Shown: positions 36,610-45,304 of the stretch, in pieces
Numbering within the stretch: the first letter of the stretch is position 1
How the letters are laid out: each line of letters begins with the position of its first letter
Source of the DNA: Pararhodobacter zhoushanensis
GTDB lineage: Bacteria; Pseudomonadota; Alphaproteobacteria; Rhodobacterales; Rhodobacteraceae
NCBI RefSeq assembly: GCF_025949695.1
Contig: NZ_JAPDFL010000001.1
Coordinates: forward strand, 1,863,501-1,927,500
Length of the DNA: 64,000 nucleotides
Direction: 5' to 3'
Translations under genes and position numbers: made by a program
The notes under the pieces: generated by a model
What the model saw: the letters and a program-made list of their open reading frames with translations, nothing else
Databases searched by the model: none
Told to the model about the DNA's origin: nothing

Positions 36610-37542
36610 ATGGACAAGCTGCGGGCAATGGAGCTGTTGGTGGCGACCGCCGAAAGCGGCAGTTTCTCTGCTGCCGGGCGGCTTTACGGCCTGTCCCCGG
36701 CCAGCGTGTCGCGCCATGTGAACGAGCTTGAGGCCAGTCTGGGCGTCACGCTGATCCACCGTTCGACCCGCGCCTTGACGCTGACCGAGGCCGGGCAGCG
36801 CTATCACCGCGATGCCAGCGACATTCTGGCGTCGGTCAAGGCGGCAGAGAATGCGGCCAGCGATCAGAATGAAGCGCCGCGCGGTATTCTGCGGGTGCAT
36901 TCGCGCACGATGTTCGGGGTGTCGGTGCTGTCACGGCTGCAACCGTCATTCTCGCAGCTATACCCCGATCTGGTGGTCGATCTGCATCTGTCCGAACAGC
37001 CGGTGCGTCTGCGCGAGGACGGGTTCGACCTCGATTTCCGCATCGCACCACCTGCCGAGCAAGGGCTGGTGCGGCGGCGCTTGTTTCTGAGCCAGCGCAT
37101 TCTGGTGGCCTCGCCTGCGTATCTGGCGCGCACGCCCGCCATTGCCCGCCCGCAAGACCTGTCGGCGCATGCCTGTCTGACCTACTGGACCAGCCACGAA
37201 CGGGTCTATTGGCGGTTCCGCGATGGCGGGGCAGAGCATGAACTGGCCATCCCGGCCGTGTTCAGCTCCAACAACGGGTTGGTGCTGCTGAACATGGCGC
37301 TGGCAGGACAGGGCATTGCGTTGCTCGATGACTATACGGTTGCCGATCAGATCGCGTCCGGCGCGCTGGTGGTCGTTCTGCCTGACATGCGGGTAACCAA
37401 TGCGACGTTTGAAGAGGGTATCTTCGTCACCTATCCTGAAGCGCCGTTTATTCCCGCCAAGCTGCGGCTTTATATCGATTTTGTCGTCGCGCATTGGGGC
37501 CGCGCCCTGCGTGAGGGCAGTTTGCCGGGGCGCAGGTCTTGA
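36610..37542 (+). CDS. LysR family transcriptional regulator
   Basis: A 310-aa regulator: winged helix-turn-helix at residues 1-60 (SGSFSAAGRLYGLSPASVSRHV, central part) and a substrate-binding domain from about 90. AARALTLTEAG-like sequence (TRALTLTEAGQRY) is conserved. ATG 36610 is chosen; a GTG two codons upstream is the alternative. It probably controls the divergent monooxygenase-reductase pair. Its stop codon lies inside the TetR-type palindrome at 37540, so transcription through lysR crosses the tetR operator. Confidence 0.92.
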   Translation: MDKLRAMELLVATAESGSFSAAGRLYGLSPASVSRHVNELEASLGVTLIHRSTRALTLTEAGQRYHRDASDILASVKAAENAASDQNEAPRGILRVHSRTMFGVSVLSRLQPSFSQLYPDLVVDLHLSEQPVRLREDGFDLDFRIAPPAEQGLVRRRLFLSQRILVASPAYLARTPAIARPQDLSAHACLTYWTSHERVYWRFRDGGAEHELAIPAVFSSNNGLVLLNMALAGQGIALLDDYTVADQIASGALVVVLPDMRVTNATFEEGIFVTYPEAPFIPAKLRLYIDFVVAHWGRALREGSLPGRRS

Positions 37543-37553
37543 CCGATCGGTCA
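37540..37553. promoter_or_regulatory. TetR-type operator before tetR
   Basis: TGACCGATCGGTCA, a perfect 14-bp palindrome, 46 bases before the TetR-family start. The identical sequence recurs at 39419 and a near copy at 39337. Confidence 0.8.
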
Positions 37554-37599
37554 GGGGCCGTCACTTTACGGCAACGCAGACGGCTTCGGGACAGCAACG

Positions 37600-38226
37600 A
37601 TGAATGAGCAAGACAGCCGGGCAGACGACAGTGGCGATTTGGGGATGGATGAGGGCAGCGCGCGGGTGCAGGAGTTGCTCGAAGTCGGCACCCGGATCTT
37701 TGCCGAAAAAGGCTATGAAGGCACCTCGATGCGCGACATTGCCGTCGCGGCGGGGGTCTCGAAGGCGCTGCTGTACCATCATTTTGTCAGCAAGGACGAA
37801 ATCTACGCGCGGATCTCGTTCAACTCGACCCGCAACCTTTATGATTTCGTCGAAGCCCGCATTCCTGAAACCGGCACCGCGTCGGAAAAGATCCATGCCT
37901 TCATGACCGCTGCCGCGTCATTCTTTGCCGAGCATCGCTCGTCCTGGATCGCCGCCAGTACGGCCTTCTGGACCGACCCTGACCGCCACCGCATGGCCCG
38001 CCGCGTTGCGCGTCGGCGGCTGTTCGAGCAACGGTTGCGCGATCTGATCCGCGAAGGTGTCGAGTCGGGGGAGTTCCGCGAGGTTGATCCGGCGGCGGCG
38101 GGGCGGCTGATCCTGTCAGGGATCAACTGGATGCAGCGCTGGTTCGATCCGTCAAAAAGCCTGACCGCTGAAGAGATCGTCACTCAATACGCCGATATCA
38201 TTCTCAACGGGCTGACCCGGCGCTGA
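37600..38226 (+). CDS. TetR family transcriptional regulator
   Basis: A 208-aa regulator. After an acidic 20-residue tail the TetR_N helix-turn-helix is clear (RIFAEKGYEGTSMRDIAVAAGVSKALLYHHF, central motif GTSMRDIAVAAGVSKALLYH), followed by a ligand-binding C-terminal domain with FWTDPDRHRMARRVARR. Palindromes identical to the one at its own promoter stand before tctC and the acyl-CoA operon, so it is probably the autoregulated repressor of both. By family precedent an acyl-CoA intermediate may be its ligand. Confidence 0.93.
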   Translation: MNEQDSRADDSGDLGMDEGSARVQELLEVGTRIFAEKGYEGTSMRDIAVAAGVSKALLYHHFVSKDEIYARISFNSTRNLYDFVEARIPETGTASEKIHAFMTAAASFFAEHRSSWIAASTAFWTDPDRHRMARRVARRRLFEQRLRDLIREGVESGEFREVDPAAAGRLILSGINWMQRWFDPSKSLTAEEIVTQYADIILNGLTRR

Positions 38227-38245
38227 TCCGCGGCGCGGAACAGCA

Positions 38246-38273
38246 AAAGGCCCCGTCTTGCGACGGGGCCTTT
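38246..38273. terminator. Bidirectional terminator between tetR and tctC
   Basis: A 9-bp-plus stem (GGCCCCGTC with GACGGGGCC), loop TTGC, flanked by AAAA on one side and TTT on the other, serving both convergent genes. Confidence 0.85.
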
Positions 38274-38295
38274 GCACGGGGCGTAAGCGTCAGGG

Positions 38296-39273
38296 TTATT
38301 CGAGCCGGATGTCGTTCGCGCTGATCACGCCACCCCAGAACTCGACGTCCCAGTCCATCTGCGCCTGCATCGCCTCGGGGCCGCCAACCTCGGGCGTCAT
38401 GCCGACGTTGTTCATGCGCTCTTGCAGATCCGCATTGTTCAGCGCGGTTTGCAGCGCGTCGCTGACCCGCGCGACGTCGCTTTCGGGGGTGCCGGTCGGG
38501 GCCAGAAGACCGAACCAGAACGACGACACCAGTTCGGGGTAACCCAGTTCGGTCGTGGTCGGCAGGTCGGGGAAGCGCGGGTGGCGCTCGGGCGACGAGA
38601 TCGCCAGCATGACCAGATCGCCCGACTCCTGATGCGCGACCAGCGAGATCGGGGTCGAGAAGTTCAGGTCATTCTGCCCGCCGATGAGGTCGGTAATCGC
38701 GGACGGGTTGTTGTCATAGGCAACGTCAACCATGTCGACGCCCAGCCGGTCCTGCAAGACCATGCCGAACAGATGGGTCACGCTGCCCGGTCCCAGCGTT
38801 GCATAGCGCAGCGGTGTGCCGCGCTCCTGGGCATAGGACACCAGACCGTCGATATCCTCGACGTCCATCGACGCAGGCACCGAGATCGTCAGCGGACCGC
38901 TCATCATCGTGCCGACAGGGGCGAAGCTGTCCATGGTGTAATCAAGGCCGTCGCGCAGCAGCACGTTCAGCGACAACGGACCCGTCGCGCCAACGAAATA
39001 GGTCAGGCCATCGGGGGCGGCATGGGCTGCCAGCGTCGCGCCGATGATGCCGTTCGCGCCCGGCTTGTTTTCGACCAGCACGGGTTGCCCAAGGGTCTGC
39101 GACATCGCGTCGGCAATCTCGCGCACCAGACCGTCAATCAGACCGCCGCCGGCATAGGGCACGATAAGGCTGATCGGGTCGCCCGATTGCGCAAAGCTTG
39201 CGACAGGCGTGAGGGCAGTGGTGAGTGCAAGCCCGGCTGTGGCGAGTACACCCCTTCGGTTCATCGTGATCAT
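38296..39273 (-). CDS. Tripartite tricarboxylate transporter substrate-binding protein (TctC family)
   Basis: A 325-aa periplasmic binding protein with a signal peptide (MITMNRRGVLATAGLAL, cleavage near SFAQ) and the Bug/TctC pattern: ISLIVPYAGGGLIDGLVREIA (central part), VENKPGANGIIGA, and FSTPISLVAHQESG. It captures a carboxylate for the TctAB channel encoded at 46590-48555 on the other strand. The start at 39273 has GGAGG 9 bases upstream; MNRRGV (39264) is an alternative. Expression is probably governed by the TetR palindrome at 39337. Confidence 0.92.
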   Translation of the reverse strand: MITMNRRGVLATAGLALTTALTPVASFAQSGDPISLIVPYAGGGLIDGLVREIADAMSQTLGQPVLVENKPGANGIIGATLAAHAAPDGLTYFVGATGPLSLNVLLRDGLDYTMDSFAPVGTMMSGPLTISVPASMDVEDIDGLVSYAQERGTPLRYATLGPGSVTHLFGMVLQDRLGVDMVDVAYDNNPSAITDLIGGQNDLNFSTPISLVAHQESGDLVMLAISSPERHPRFPDLPTTTELGYPELVSSFWFGLLAPTGTPESDVARVSDALQTALNNADLQERMNNVGMTPEVGGPEAMQAQMDWDVEFWGGVISANDIRLE

Positions 39274-39336
39274 TGTGCTGTTCCTCCCTGAACGTAGCGC
39301 GGCCTGCAAAGGCATGCGTGTGGGAAGCCTAGGCAC

Positions 39337-39350
39337 TGACCGACCGGTCA
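39337..39350. promoter_or_regulatory. TetR-type operator before tctC
   Basis: TGACCGACCGGTCA, with half-sites identical to the other two and extending to ACTGACCGACCGGTCAGT (39335-39352). It is 64 bases upstream of the tctC start. Confidence 0.8.
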
Positions 39351-39418
39351 GTCAAGAGGGGATTTTCCGACAAAAAGTCATTGTGGGCTGTGGCAACTCT
39401 TGCTAGCGTGAGGCTGAC

Positions 39419-39432
39419 TGACCGATCGGTCA
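39419..39432. promoter_or_regulatory. TetR-type operator before the acyl-CoA operon
   Basis: TGACCGATCGGTCA, identical to the tetR operator, extending to CTGACCGATCGGTCAG. It ends 25 bases before the GTG start of the first operon gene, a repressing position. Its centre is 82 bp from the tctC operator. Confidence 0.82.
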
Positions 39433-39457
39433 GGGCGTTTCGGAGGGGGAATCGACC

Positions 39458-40231
39458 GTGTTTGACAAGAAGAATGTGCGCGTTGAGCTGCAGGGCATGG
39501 TGGCGCTTGTGACGCTCGACCGGCCGCCGGTGAACGCACTGGACCGGGCGACTCGCTATGAACTGGTCGAGGTCTTCGACGCGATTTCCCAAAGCGATGA
39601 CGTGCGTTGCGCAGTCCTGACCGGCAGTGGCAAGATGTTCTGCGCCGGGGCCGATCTCAAGGATCGCCCGGACGCCGACAAGCCCGGCGACTTTCTCGAG
39701 CACAACCGAATCACCCGCGAAACGGGCAATGCCATCCGCGAATGCGCCAAGCCGGTGATCGCTGCCGTCAACGGCCCTGCACTGGGCGCGGGTTTGGGGC
39801 TGATGGCCTCGTGCGATATTTTCTATGCCTCGGACAACGCAGTGTTCGGCATGCCCGAGATCAACGTCGGCCTCGCCGGGGGCGCGTCGATGCTGCATTC
39901 GCTGTTCGGACGTTCCACCACCCGCCGGATGTTCTTTTCCGGCGTGCGGCTGACCGCTGACGAGTTGCTTGCGCGCTCGGTGATCGAAAAGGTCACCACG
40001 CCCGAGGCGCTTTTGCCCACCGCGATGGAATTGGCGCAGGAAATTGCCGGGAAGGCCCCACTGGCCATCGCCTATGCCAAGCAGGCGGCCAACATGGTCG
40101 AGAACATGCCTCAGCGCGATGCCTACCGGCTTGAGCAGAACTACACGATGGCACTGTCAAAGACCGAGGACGCCAAGGAAGCCCGCATGGCCTTTCTTGA
40201 AAAGCGCGATCCGGTGTTCAAGGGGCGCTGA
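39458..40231 (+). CDS. Enoyl-CoA hydratase/isomerase family protein (first)
   Basis: A 257-aa crotonase-fold protein, GTG start with CGGAGGGGG upstream. The oxyanion-hole FCAGADL (residues 61-67) and GPALGAGLGL are present. By register, Glu134 in MPEINVGL corresponds to one catalytic Glu of hydratases, while the other is Gly (around residue 114, GAGLGLM). The enzyme may therefore be an isomerase or another crotonase type rather than a standard hydratase. It opens the TetR-controlled operon. Confidence 0.9.
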   Translation: MFDKKNVRVELQGMVALVTLDRPPVNALDRATRYELVEVFDAISQSDDVRCAVLTGSGKMFCAGADLKDRPDADKPGDFLEHNRITRETGNAIRECAKPVIAAVNGPALGAGLGLMASCDIFYASDNAVFGMPEINVGLAGGASMLHSLFGRSTTRRMFFSGVRLTADELLARSVIEKVTTPEALLPTAMELAQEIAGKAPLAIAYAKQAANMVENMPQRDAYRLEQNYTMALSKTEDAKEARMAFLEKRDPVFKGR

Positions 40232-40232
40232 G

Positions 40233-42368
40233 ATGGACCTGACATCGCCCGCAAAGGGCCTGAACGCGCTGTTCTCGCCGCGCTCCATCGCCATTGTCGG
40301 CGCATCCTCCGAGCCGACCAAGACCGGCGGCCGTCCGATGCACATGCTGCTCAAATACGGCTATGCCGGGGCGATCTGGCCGATCAATCCCAAAGCTGAC
40401 GTCGTACAGGGCCTGCCTGCCTTTGCGTCGGTCGATGATCTGCCCGGCGTGCCCGACCTTGTGCTGGTCGCAGTGCCCGGCGTGGGCGCTGTCGCCGCGC
40501 TTGAGGCTGCTGCCGCCAAAGGGGCAGGGGCCGCTATCGTGTTGAGCGCCGGGTTTGCGGAAAGCGGCCCCGAGGGTGCAGCGCGGCAAGAGCGGTTGAC
40601 GGCGCTGGCGCGGGAAACCGGGATGCGCATTCTGGGCCCTAACTGTCTGGGCGCGCTCAGCGTGCGCGAGCGGGCGATTGGCACCTTTTCGGTCGCGCTG
40701 GAAAACGAGATGCCCAAGGTGGGCGGCGTCTCCATCGTCTCGCAAAGCGGCAACATCGGCAGCGCGGCGCTGCGCCAGCTCAAGGACAGCGGCGCGGGCC
40801 TTGCGCGGTTCGTCGCGACGGGGAACGAGGCCGATCTGCAGGCCGCCGATGCCCTTGAATGGCTGGCGACCGACGAGGAAACCAGCGTCATCCTGTGCTG
40901 CATCGAAACCTGCCGCGATGCTCCGCGCCTGACGCGGGCGCTCGACCGCGCGCGGGCGGCGGGCAAGCCGGTCATCGTGCTCAAGATCGGCACCTCGGAA
41001 GCTGGTCAGAAAGCCGCGCAGTCGCATACCGGCGGGCTTGCGGGCAGCGACCGGGTGTTTGACGCGGTGTTCCTGCGTCACGGCGCGGTGCGGGTGCGCT
41101 CGCTTGAGGAACTGGTGCAGGTCGGCGCTGCGGTCGAAGCCATTGGTGTGCGCCACGTCGGCACGACACCGTCGGCGGCGATGATCGCGGCCTCGGGCGG
41201 GTTCGGCATCATGATGGCCGACGCGGCGGCGCAGCACGGCGTGGGCGTGAACCCGCTGACCGCCGCGACGCAGGCGCGCATCCGGGCGGCGCTGCCCTTG
41301 GCGGCCACGGCGAACCCGGTCGATGCCACGGCGCAGATGTCGGCCAGCCCTGATATTCTGGAAACGCTGGTTGATGCCGCGCTGGCGGATGAGGCGAACA
41401 GCACGGTCTGTCTGATGCTGGCGCTGGGCATGGAAATTCCCCGCCTGCGCACGGTCTTCACCCAGGCGCTGTCGCGGGTCACCGCCCGCCATCCGGGCAA
41501 GACGCTGGTCGCCTGCCTGTCTGGTCCCAGCGACGCCATCGCCGAGCTGCGCAGCTTCGGCATCGCCTGTTTTCCGACCATTGACGCCGCGATGGGCGGG
41601 ATTGCCGCGCTTGCCAAGGTCGAGGCGATCCGCGCTGCGGGGGCGACGGCTCTGCCGTTGATTCCTGCGGCACCTTTGCCCGCGGGTTCCACGCGCAACG
41701 AGGCATCGGCCAAGGCGGTGCTGACCGACGCGGGCCTGACCTTCGCGCAAGAGATCACCGTCACCTCGGCCAGCGAAGCGACGGATGCTGCCACCCGCAT
41801 CGGCGGGCCGGTCGCGATGAAGGTGCTGTCGCCCGACATCCAGCACAAAAGCGATATCGGCGGGGTAGAGCTGGGCATTGACCCCTCAGGCGCTGCTGCC
41901 GCCTACACGCGCATCCGCGACGCCGTGGCGCGCCACGCGCCGGACGCCGCGTTCGACGGCGTGCTGGTCGCGCCGATGGTCAAAGGCGGGACCGAGATGA
42001 TCCTTGGCACCGTGACCGATCCGATCTTTGGCCCGGCAGTCATGGTCGGACTGGGCGGGGTGTTTGCCGAGATTTTCAAGGACACCGCGCTGCGTCTGGC
42101 TCCCGTGACCGAAGCCGAGGCCGCCGAGATGCTGCGCGAGCTGCGCGCCTATCCGCTGCTGGATGGCGCGCGGGGCCGTGCCCCGGCTGACAAGGCCGCG
42201 CTGTGCGCCGCCATCGCCGCGCTGTCGCGCTTTGCCGTGCGTCATGCGCAGGACGTGGCCGAAATCGACATCAATCCCGTGCTGGTCCGGGATGACGGGC
42301 AGGGCGTGCTTGCGCTCGACGCGCTGATCATCCCGCACCAGACCGCCCAGCAAGAGGCCGCCCAATGA
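40233..42368 (+). CDS. ADP-forming acyl-CoA ligase (acetate-CoA ligase family)
   Basis: A 711-aa protein joining a CoA-binding domain (residues about 10-230; SIAIVGASSEPTKTGGRP central part), succinyl-CoA ligase-like domains with the phosphohistidine loop SHTGGLAGSD, and an ATP-grasp domain (from about 490; AMKVLSPDIQHKSDIGGV central part). It interconverts ATP + acid + CoA and ADP + acyl-CoA. In this operon it probably activates the imported carboxylate. The start is one base after the preceding stop. Confidence 0.9.
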   Translation: MDLTSPAKGLNALFSPRSIAIVGASSEPTKTGGRPMHMLLKYGYAGAIWPINPKADVVQGLPAFASVDDLPGVPDLVLVAVPGVGAVAALEAAAAKGAGAAIVLSAGFAESGPEGAARQERLTALARETGMRILGPNCLGALSVRERAIGTFSVALENEMPKVGGVSIVSQSGNIGSAALRQLKDSGAGLARFVATGNEADLQAADALEWLATDEETSVILCCIETCRDAPRLTRALDRARAAGKPVIVLKIGTSEAGQKAAQSHTGGLAGSDRVFDAVFLRHGAVRVRSLEELVQVGAAVEAIGVRHVGTTPSAAMIAASGGFGIMMADAAAQHGVGVNPLTAATQARIRAALPLAATANPVDATAQMSASPDILETLVDAALADEANSTVCLMLALGMEIPRLRTVFTQALSRVTARHPGKTLVACLSGPSDAIAELRSFGIACFPTIDAAMGGIAALAKVEAIRAAGATALPLIPAAPLPAGSTRNEASAKAVLTDAGLTFAQEITVTSASEATDAATRIGGPVAMKVLSPDIQHKSDIGGVELGIDPSGAAAAYTRIRDAVARHAPDAAFDGVLVAPMVKGGTEMILGTVTDPIFGPAVMVGLGGVFAEIFKDTALRLAPVTEAEAAEMLRELRAYPLLDGARGRAPADKAALCAAIAALSRFAVRHAQDVAEIDINPVLVRDDGQGVLALDALIIPHQTAQQEAAQ

Positions 42369-43549
42369 CACCCACAGCCCCTGCGGACGCTTTCACGCCC
42401 GGCGCGCATGCGGCCCGCGCCCGTGCCTGGCTGCACGACAATCTCACCGACGCGCTGCGCACCGACCGCGCCCTGAGCCAGCCTGCATCGCTGGCCGAGC
42501 GGGTCGCGTTCGAGGCCGAGATGCACAAGGCCGGGCTGGCCGGGATCACCTGGCCCAAGGCCTGTGGCGGTCACGGGCTGACCCTGCGCGAGCATCTGGA
42601 AGCGAACCGCGAGATCGGCCGCGCGCCGGTGCCCAATTCGGTCAATTCCATCGGCAAGGAACTGGCCGGGCCGATCATCATGGCCGTCGGCACGCAGGCG
42701 CAGCAAGCCGAGTATCTGCCCGAGATCCTGAGAATGCAGACCATCTGGTGTCAGGGCTTTTCCGAACCCGGCGCGGGCTCGGATCTGGCTGCGCTGCGCA
42801 CCAAGGCTGAAGCCACCGCGGACGGCTGGCGGATCAATGGCCAGAAGATCTGGACCTCGGGGGCCTCCAAGTCGCAGCGCTGTCTGCTGCTGGCGCGCAC
42901 CGGCAGCGTGCAGGACCGTCACCGCGGTCTGGTGATGTTCGCCGTGCCGATGGACAGCCCCGGCGTCAGCGTGCGCGAGATCCGCTCGATTGATGGCGCG
43001 CGCTCGTTCTGCGAGGTGTTCTTTTCCGATGTGATCGTCGATGAGGCGAACATGCTGGGCACGCCGGACGAAGGCTGGGCGGCGGCAACGCGCGTGTTGT
43101 CCATCGAGCGCGCCACGAACCGCATGTACCGGCCCTGGCGCTTTCAGAGCGAGCTTGAGCATCTTGTCGCTGCCTGTCGCAGCGATAGTGCCGCCTACGC
43201 GGTCCTGAAATCCCACGCGCGCGAGTTGGCCGAGATCCGCACCGAGATCGAGCTGCTCAAGGGCCATGTCGAAACGCTGGTCGACAGCCTGCTGGCCGGT
43301 GAGGAAATCGGCCCGCGCGGCAGTTTCCCCAAATTCTTCTGGTCCGAGGCGCATCAGCGCTTCGCCCGTCTGGCCTTTGACATCGTCTCGCGCTTTGCGC
43401 CGGGGGTCGATGGCCCGCTGCGCGACGTGCAGGCGCGGATGCAGGAGGCTTACCTGTCAAGCCGGGCCGAGACGATCTACGCCGGCACGACCGAGATCCA
43501 GCTCGACATCATTGCCAACCGCATCCTCCATCTCAAGAAGGTGGCCTGA
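42365..43549 (+). CDS. Acyl-CoA dehydrogenase, large subunit of a pair
   Basis: A 394-aa flavoenzyme overlapping the ligase by four bases (ATGA). The FAD/substrate motifs FSEPGAGSDLAAL and GWRINGQKIWTSGA are clear. The C-terminal signature reads YAGTTEIQ, where the Glu of YEGT-type dehydrogenases is Ala. This is typical of heteromeric enzymes of the FadE26/27 or ChsE kind, which work on bulky acyl groups. It is directly followed by the smaller partner. Confidence 0.9.
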   Translation: MTPTAPADAFTPGAHAARARAWLHDNLTDALRTDRALSQPASLAERVAFEAEMHKAGLAGITWPKACGGHGLTLREHLEANREIGRAPVPNSVNSIGKELAGPIIMAVGTQAQQAEYLPEILRMQTIWCQGFSEPGAGSDLAALRTKAEATADGWRINGQKIWTSGASKSQRCLLLARTGSVQDRHRGLVMFAVPMDSPGVSVREIRSIDGARSFCEVFFSDVIVDEANMLGTPDEGWAAATRVLSIERATNRMYRPWRFQSELEHLVAACRSDSAAYAVLKSHARELAEIRTEIELLKGHVETLVDSLLAGEEIGPRGSFPKFFWSEAHQRFARLAFDIVSRFAPGVDGPLRDVQARMQEAYLSSRAETIYAGTTEIQLDIIANRILHLKKVA

Positions 43550-43552
43550 TCC

Positions 43553-44554
43553 ATGTATGATGACCTAGAACCCGCGGATTTCGAGGCAACGGCCCTCATG
43601 GCCGTCGAGGCCTGCGCCAAGGCGGGCACAACCGCTGAACGCGCCCAGCTGCTGGCCGAGGCCGGGCTACTGGGCGTTCTGGCACCCGAAGACTGCGGCG
43701 GGCTTGGCCTGTCGATGCGTTTTGGCGTGCCGATTGCCAGCGCTGCGGGCAAGGGCCTGCTGGCCTATCCGCTGATCGAAACGATGGTGCTGGCCCGCGC
43801 GCTGGCTGGTGTCGCGCCCGACATGGCGACGGCGCTGTGCGAGGGCAGCGTGATCGCCAGCATCGCCTGGGCGGGCTTCGGTGACGACGGCGTGGTCGGT
43901 CGTGCGCCGCTGGCGCATGAGGCGGCGCAGGTGCTGGTGTTCTTGGCGGATGGCCGCGCGGTGCTGGTCGCAACCGACGACCCGGTCCGCGTTGACGCAG
44001 CACCGGAATTCGACCTTGAGGTGCCCGAGGCGGTGCTGCGCCTGTCCGCACCGCCGCAGGGCATCGTATTGGACGCGGCCTTGGTAGCCACCTTGAAGGC
44101 CGAGGCGCAGATCCTGCGTACGGCCATGGTTCTGGGTTCGGTGTCGGCCTGCCTTGATCTGGCGTCGGACTATGCGCAGGACCGGGTACAGTTTGGCAAG
44201 CTTTTGTCGGCAAATCAGGCGCTTCGGCACCGGATGTCGCGTGACGCCGTGGTCGCCGAGACGCTGCGCAGCGGGCTGGCGCGGGCGCTGACCGCGCCGC
44301 GCGAAGGCGCCGACATGGCGCGCGAGGCGCTGTGGTGCTGGGCGGCGCAGGCCGGGCCGTCGGTCGCGGAAAGCGCCATTCAGGTGCTGGGCGGCATGGG
44401 GTTCACCTGGGATGTGCCGCTGCACCGGCACCTGCGCCGGATGCGCGCGCTGGCGCATCAGGGGGCCGCGCGCGCGCGGCTCGACGAGATCGCGCAGGCG
44501 GTGCTCGGGTCCACAGACAACGAATGGTATGGAGACATCGCCGATGCCCGCTGA
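43553..44554 (+). CDS. Acyl-CoA dehydrogenase, small subunit of a pair
   Basis: A 333-aa diverged acyl-CoA dehydrogenase, shorter than the usual 380 aa. LGVLAPEDCGGLGLSMRF marks the N-terminal domain, and QFGKLLSANQALRHRMS and VLGGMGFTWDVPLHRHLRR (central part) the FAD-binding C-terminal domain. The substrate-contact middle domain is reduced. It starts 3 bases after its partner and should form an alpha2beta2 enzyme with it. Confidence 0.88.
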   Translation: MYDDLEPADFEATALMAVEACAKAGTTAERAQLLAEAGLLGVLAPEDCGGLGLSMRFGVPIASAAGKGLLAYPLIETMVLARALAGVAPDMATALCEGSVIASIAWAGFGDDGVVGRAPLAHEAAQVLVFLADGRAVLVATDDPVRVDAAPEFDLEVPEAVLRLSAPPQGIVLDAALVATLKAEAQILRTAMVLGSVSACLDLASDYAQDRVQFGKLLSANQALRHRMSRDAVVAETLRSGLARALTAPREGADMAREALWCWAAQAGPSVAESAIQVLGGMGFTWDVPLHRHLRRMRALAHQGAARARLDEIAQAVLGSTDNEWYGDIADAR

Positions 44555-45296
44555 ACAAAAGTCCCTTCTCATCACCGGTGCCGGTCACGGCATCGGCCGC
44601 GCCACGGCGCTGTTGGCGGCGTCGCGCGGCTGGACCGTCGGCGTCAACGACCTGAAAGACGATTTCGCCGCCGAGGTCGTCGCGGAAATCCGGGCCGCCG
44701 GGGGACAGGCGTTTGCGGTGGTGCAGAACGTCGGCACCCGCGAGGGCATCGGTGCGGCCATTGACACCGTGATGCAGGAAACCGGGCGTCTGGACGGGCT
44801 GGTCAACAACGCTGCCTGGGTGCGGTATCAGGCGATCCCCGACATCGCCCCTGAAACCGTGGACCGGATGCTGAACGTTGGCTTCACCGGCATCATCTGG
44901 GCAATTCAGGCCGCAGCGGCGGTGATGGACGCCGAGCGCGGGGGGGCTATCGTCAACGTCGCCTCGGCGGCCGGGTTCCGCTCGGCCCCGAACTCGCTGG
45001 TCTACAGCGCGATCAAATCGGGTGTCATGGGCATGACCCGCGCCGCTGCCGTCGAACTTGGCCCCAAGGGGATCCGCGTCAACGCCGTCGCCCCGTCGGC
45101 CATTCCGACCGAAGGCACCGCCAAACACCGCAACGCCGAGCGCGACGCCAAGCGCATCGCGCAGACGCCGCTGGGCCGTCTGGGCACGGTCGAGGATATC
45201 GCCCGCGCCATCGGCTATCTGCTGGGCGAGGACAGCGGTTTCGTCACCGGGCAGGTGCTGTCGACCGACGGCGGCATCGGCATCGCGATCACCTGA
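44544..45296 (+). CDS. SDR family oxidoreductase
   Basis: A 250-aa classical short-chain dehydrogenase: TGAGHGIGRA at the N-terminus, NNAAW, the serine in NVASAAGFRS, YSAIKSG (Y-x3-K) and TDGGIG at the end. It probably oxidises a hydroxyacyl-CoA or alcohol intermediate. Its start lies inside the end of the small acyl-CoA dehydrogenase gene (11-base overlap), with GGAGA upstream. Confidence 0.92.
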   Translation: MPAEQKSLLITGAGHGIGRATALLAASRGWTVGVNDLKDDFAAEVVAEIRAAGGQAFAVVQNVGTREGIGAAIDTVMQETGRLDGLVNNAAWVRYQAIPDIAPETVDRMLNVGFTGIIWAIQAAAAVMDAERGGAIVNVASAAGFRSAPNSLVYSAIKSGVMGMTRAAAVELGPKGIRVNAVAPSAIPTEGTAKHRNAERDAKRIAQTPLGRLGTVEDIARAIGYLLGEDSGFVTGQVLSTDGGIGIAIT

Positions 45297-45304
45297 GGTC
45301 GGGC

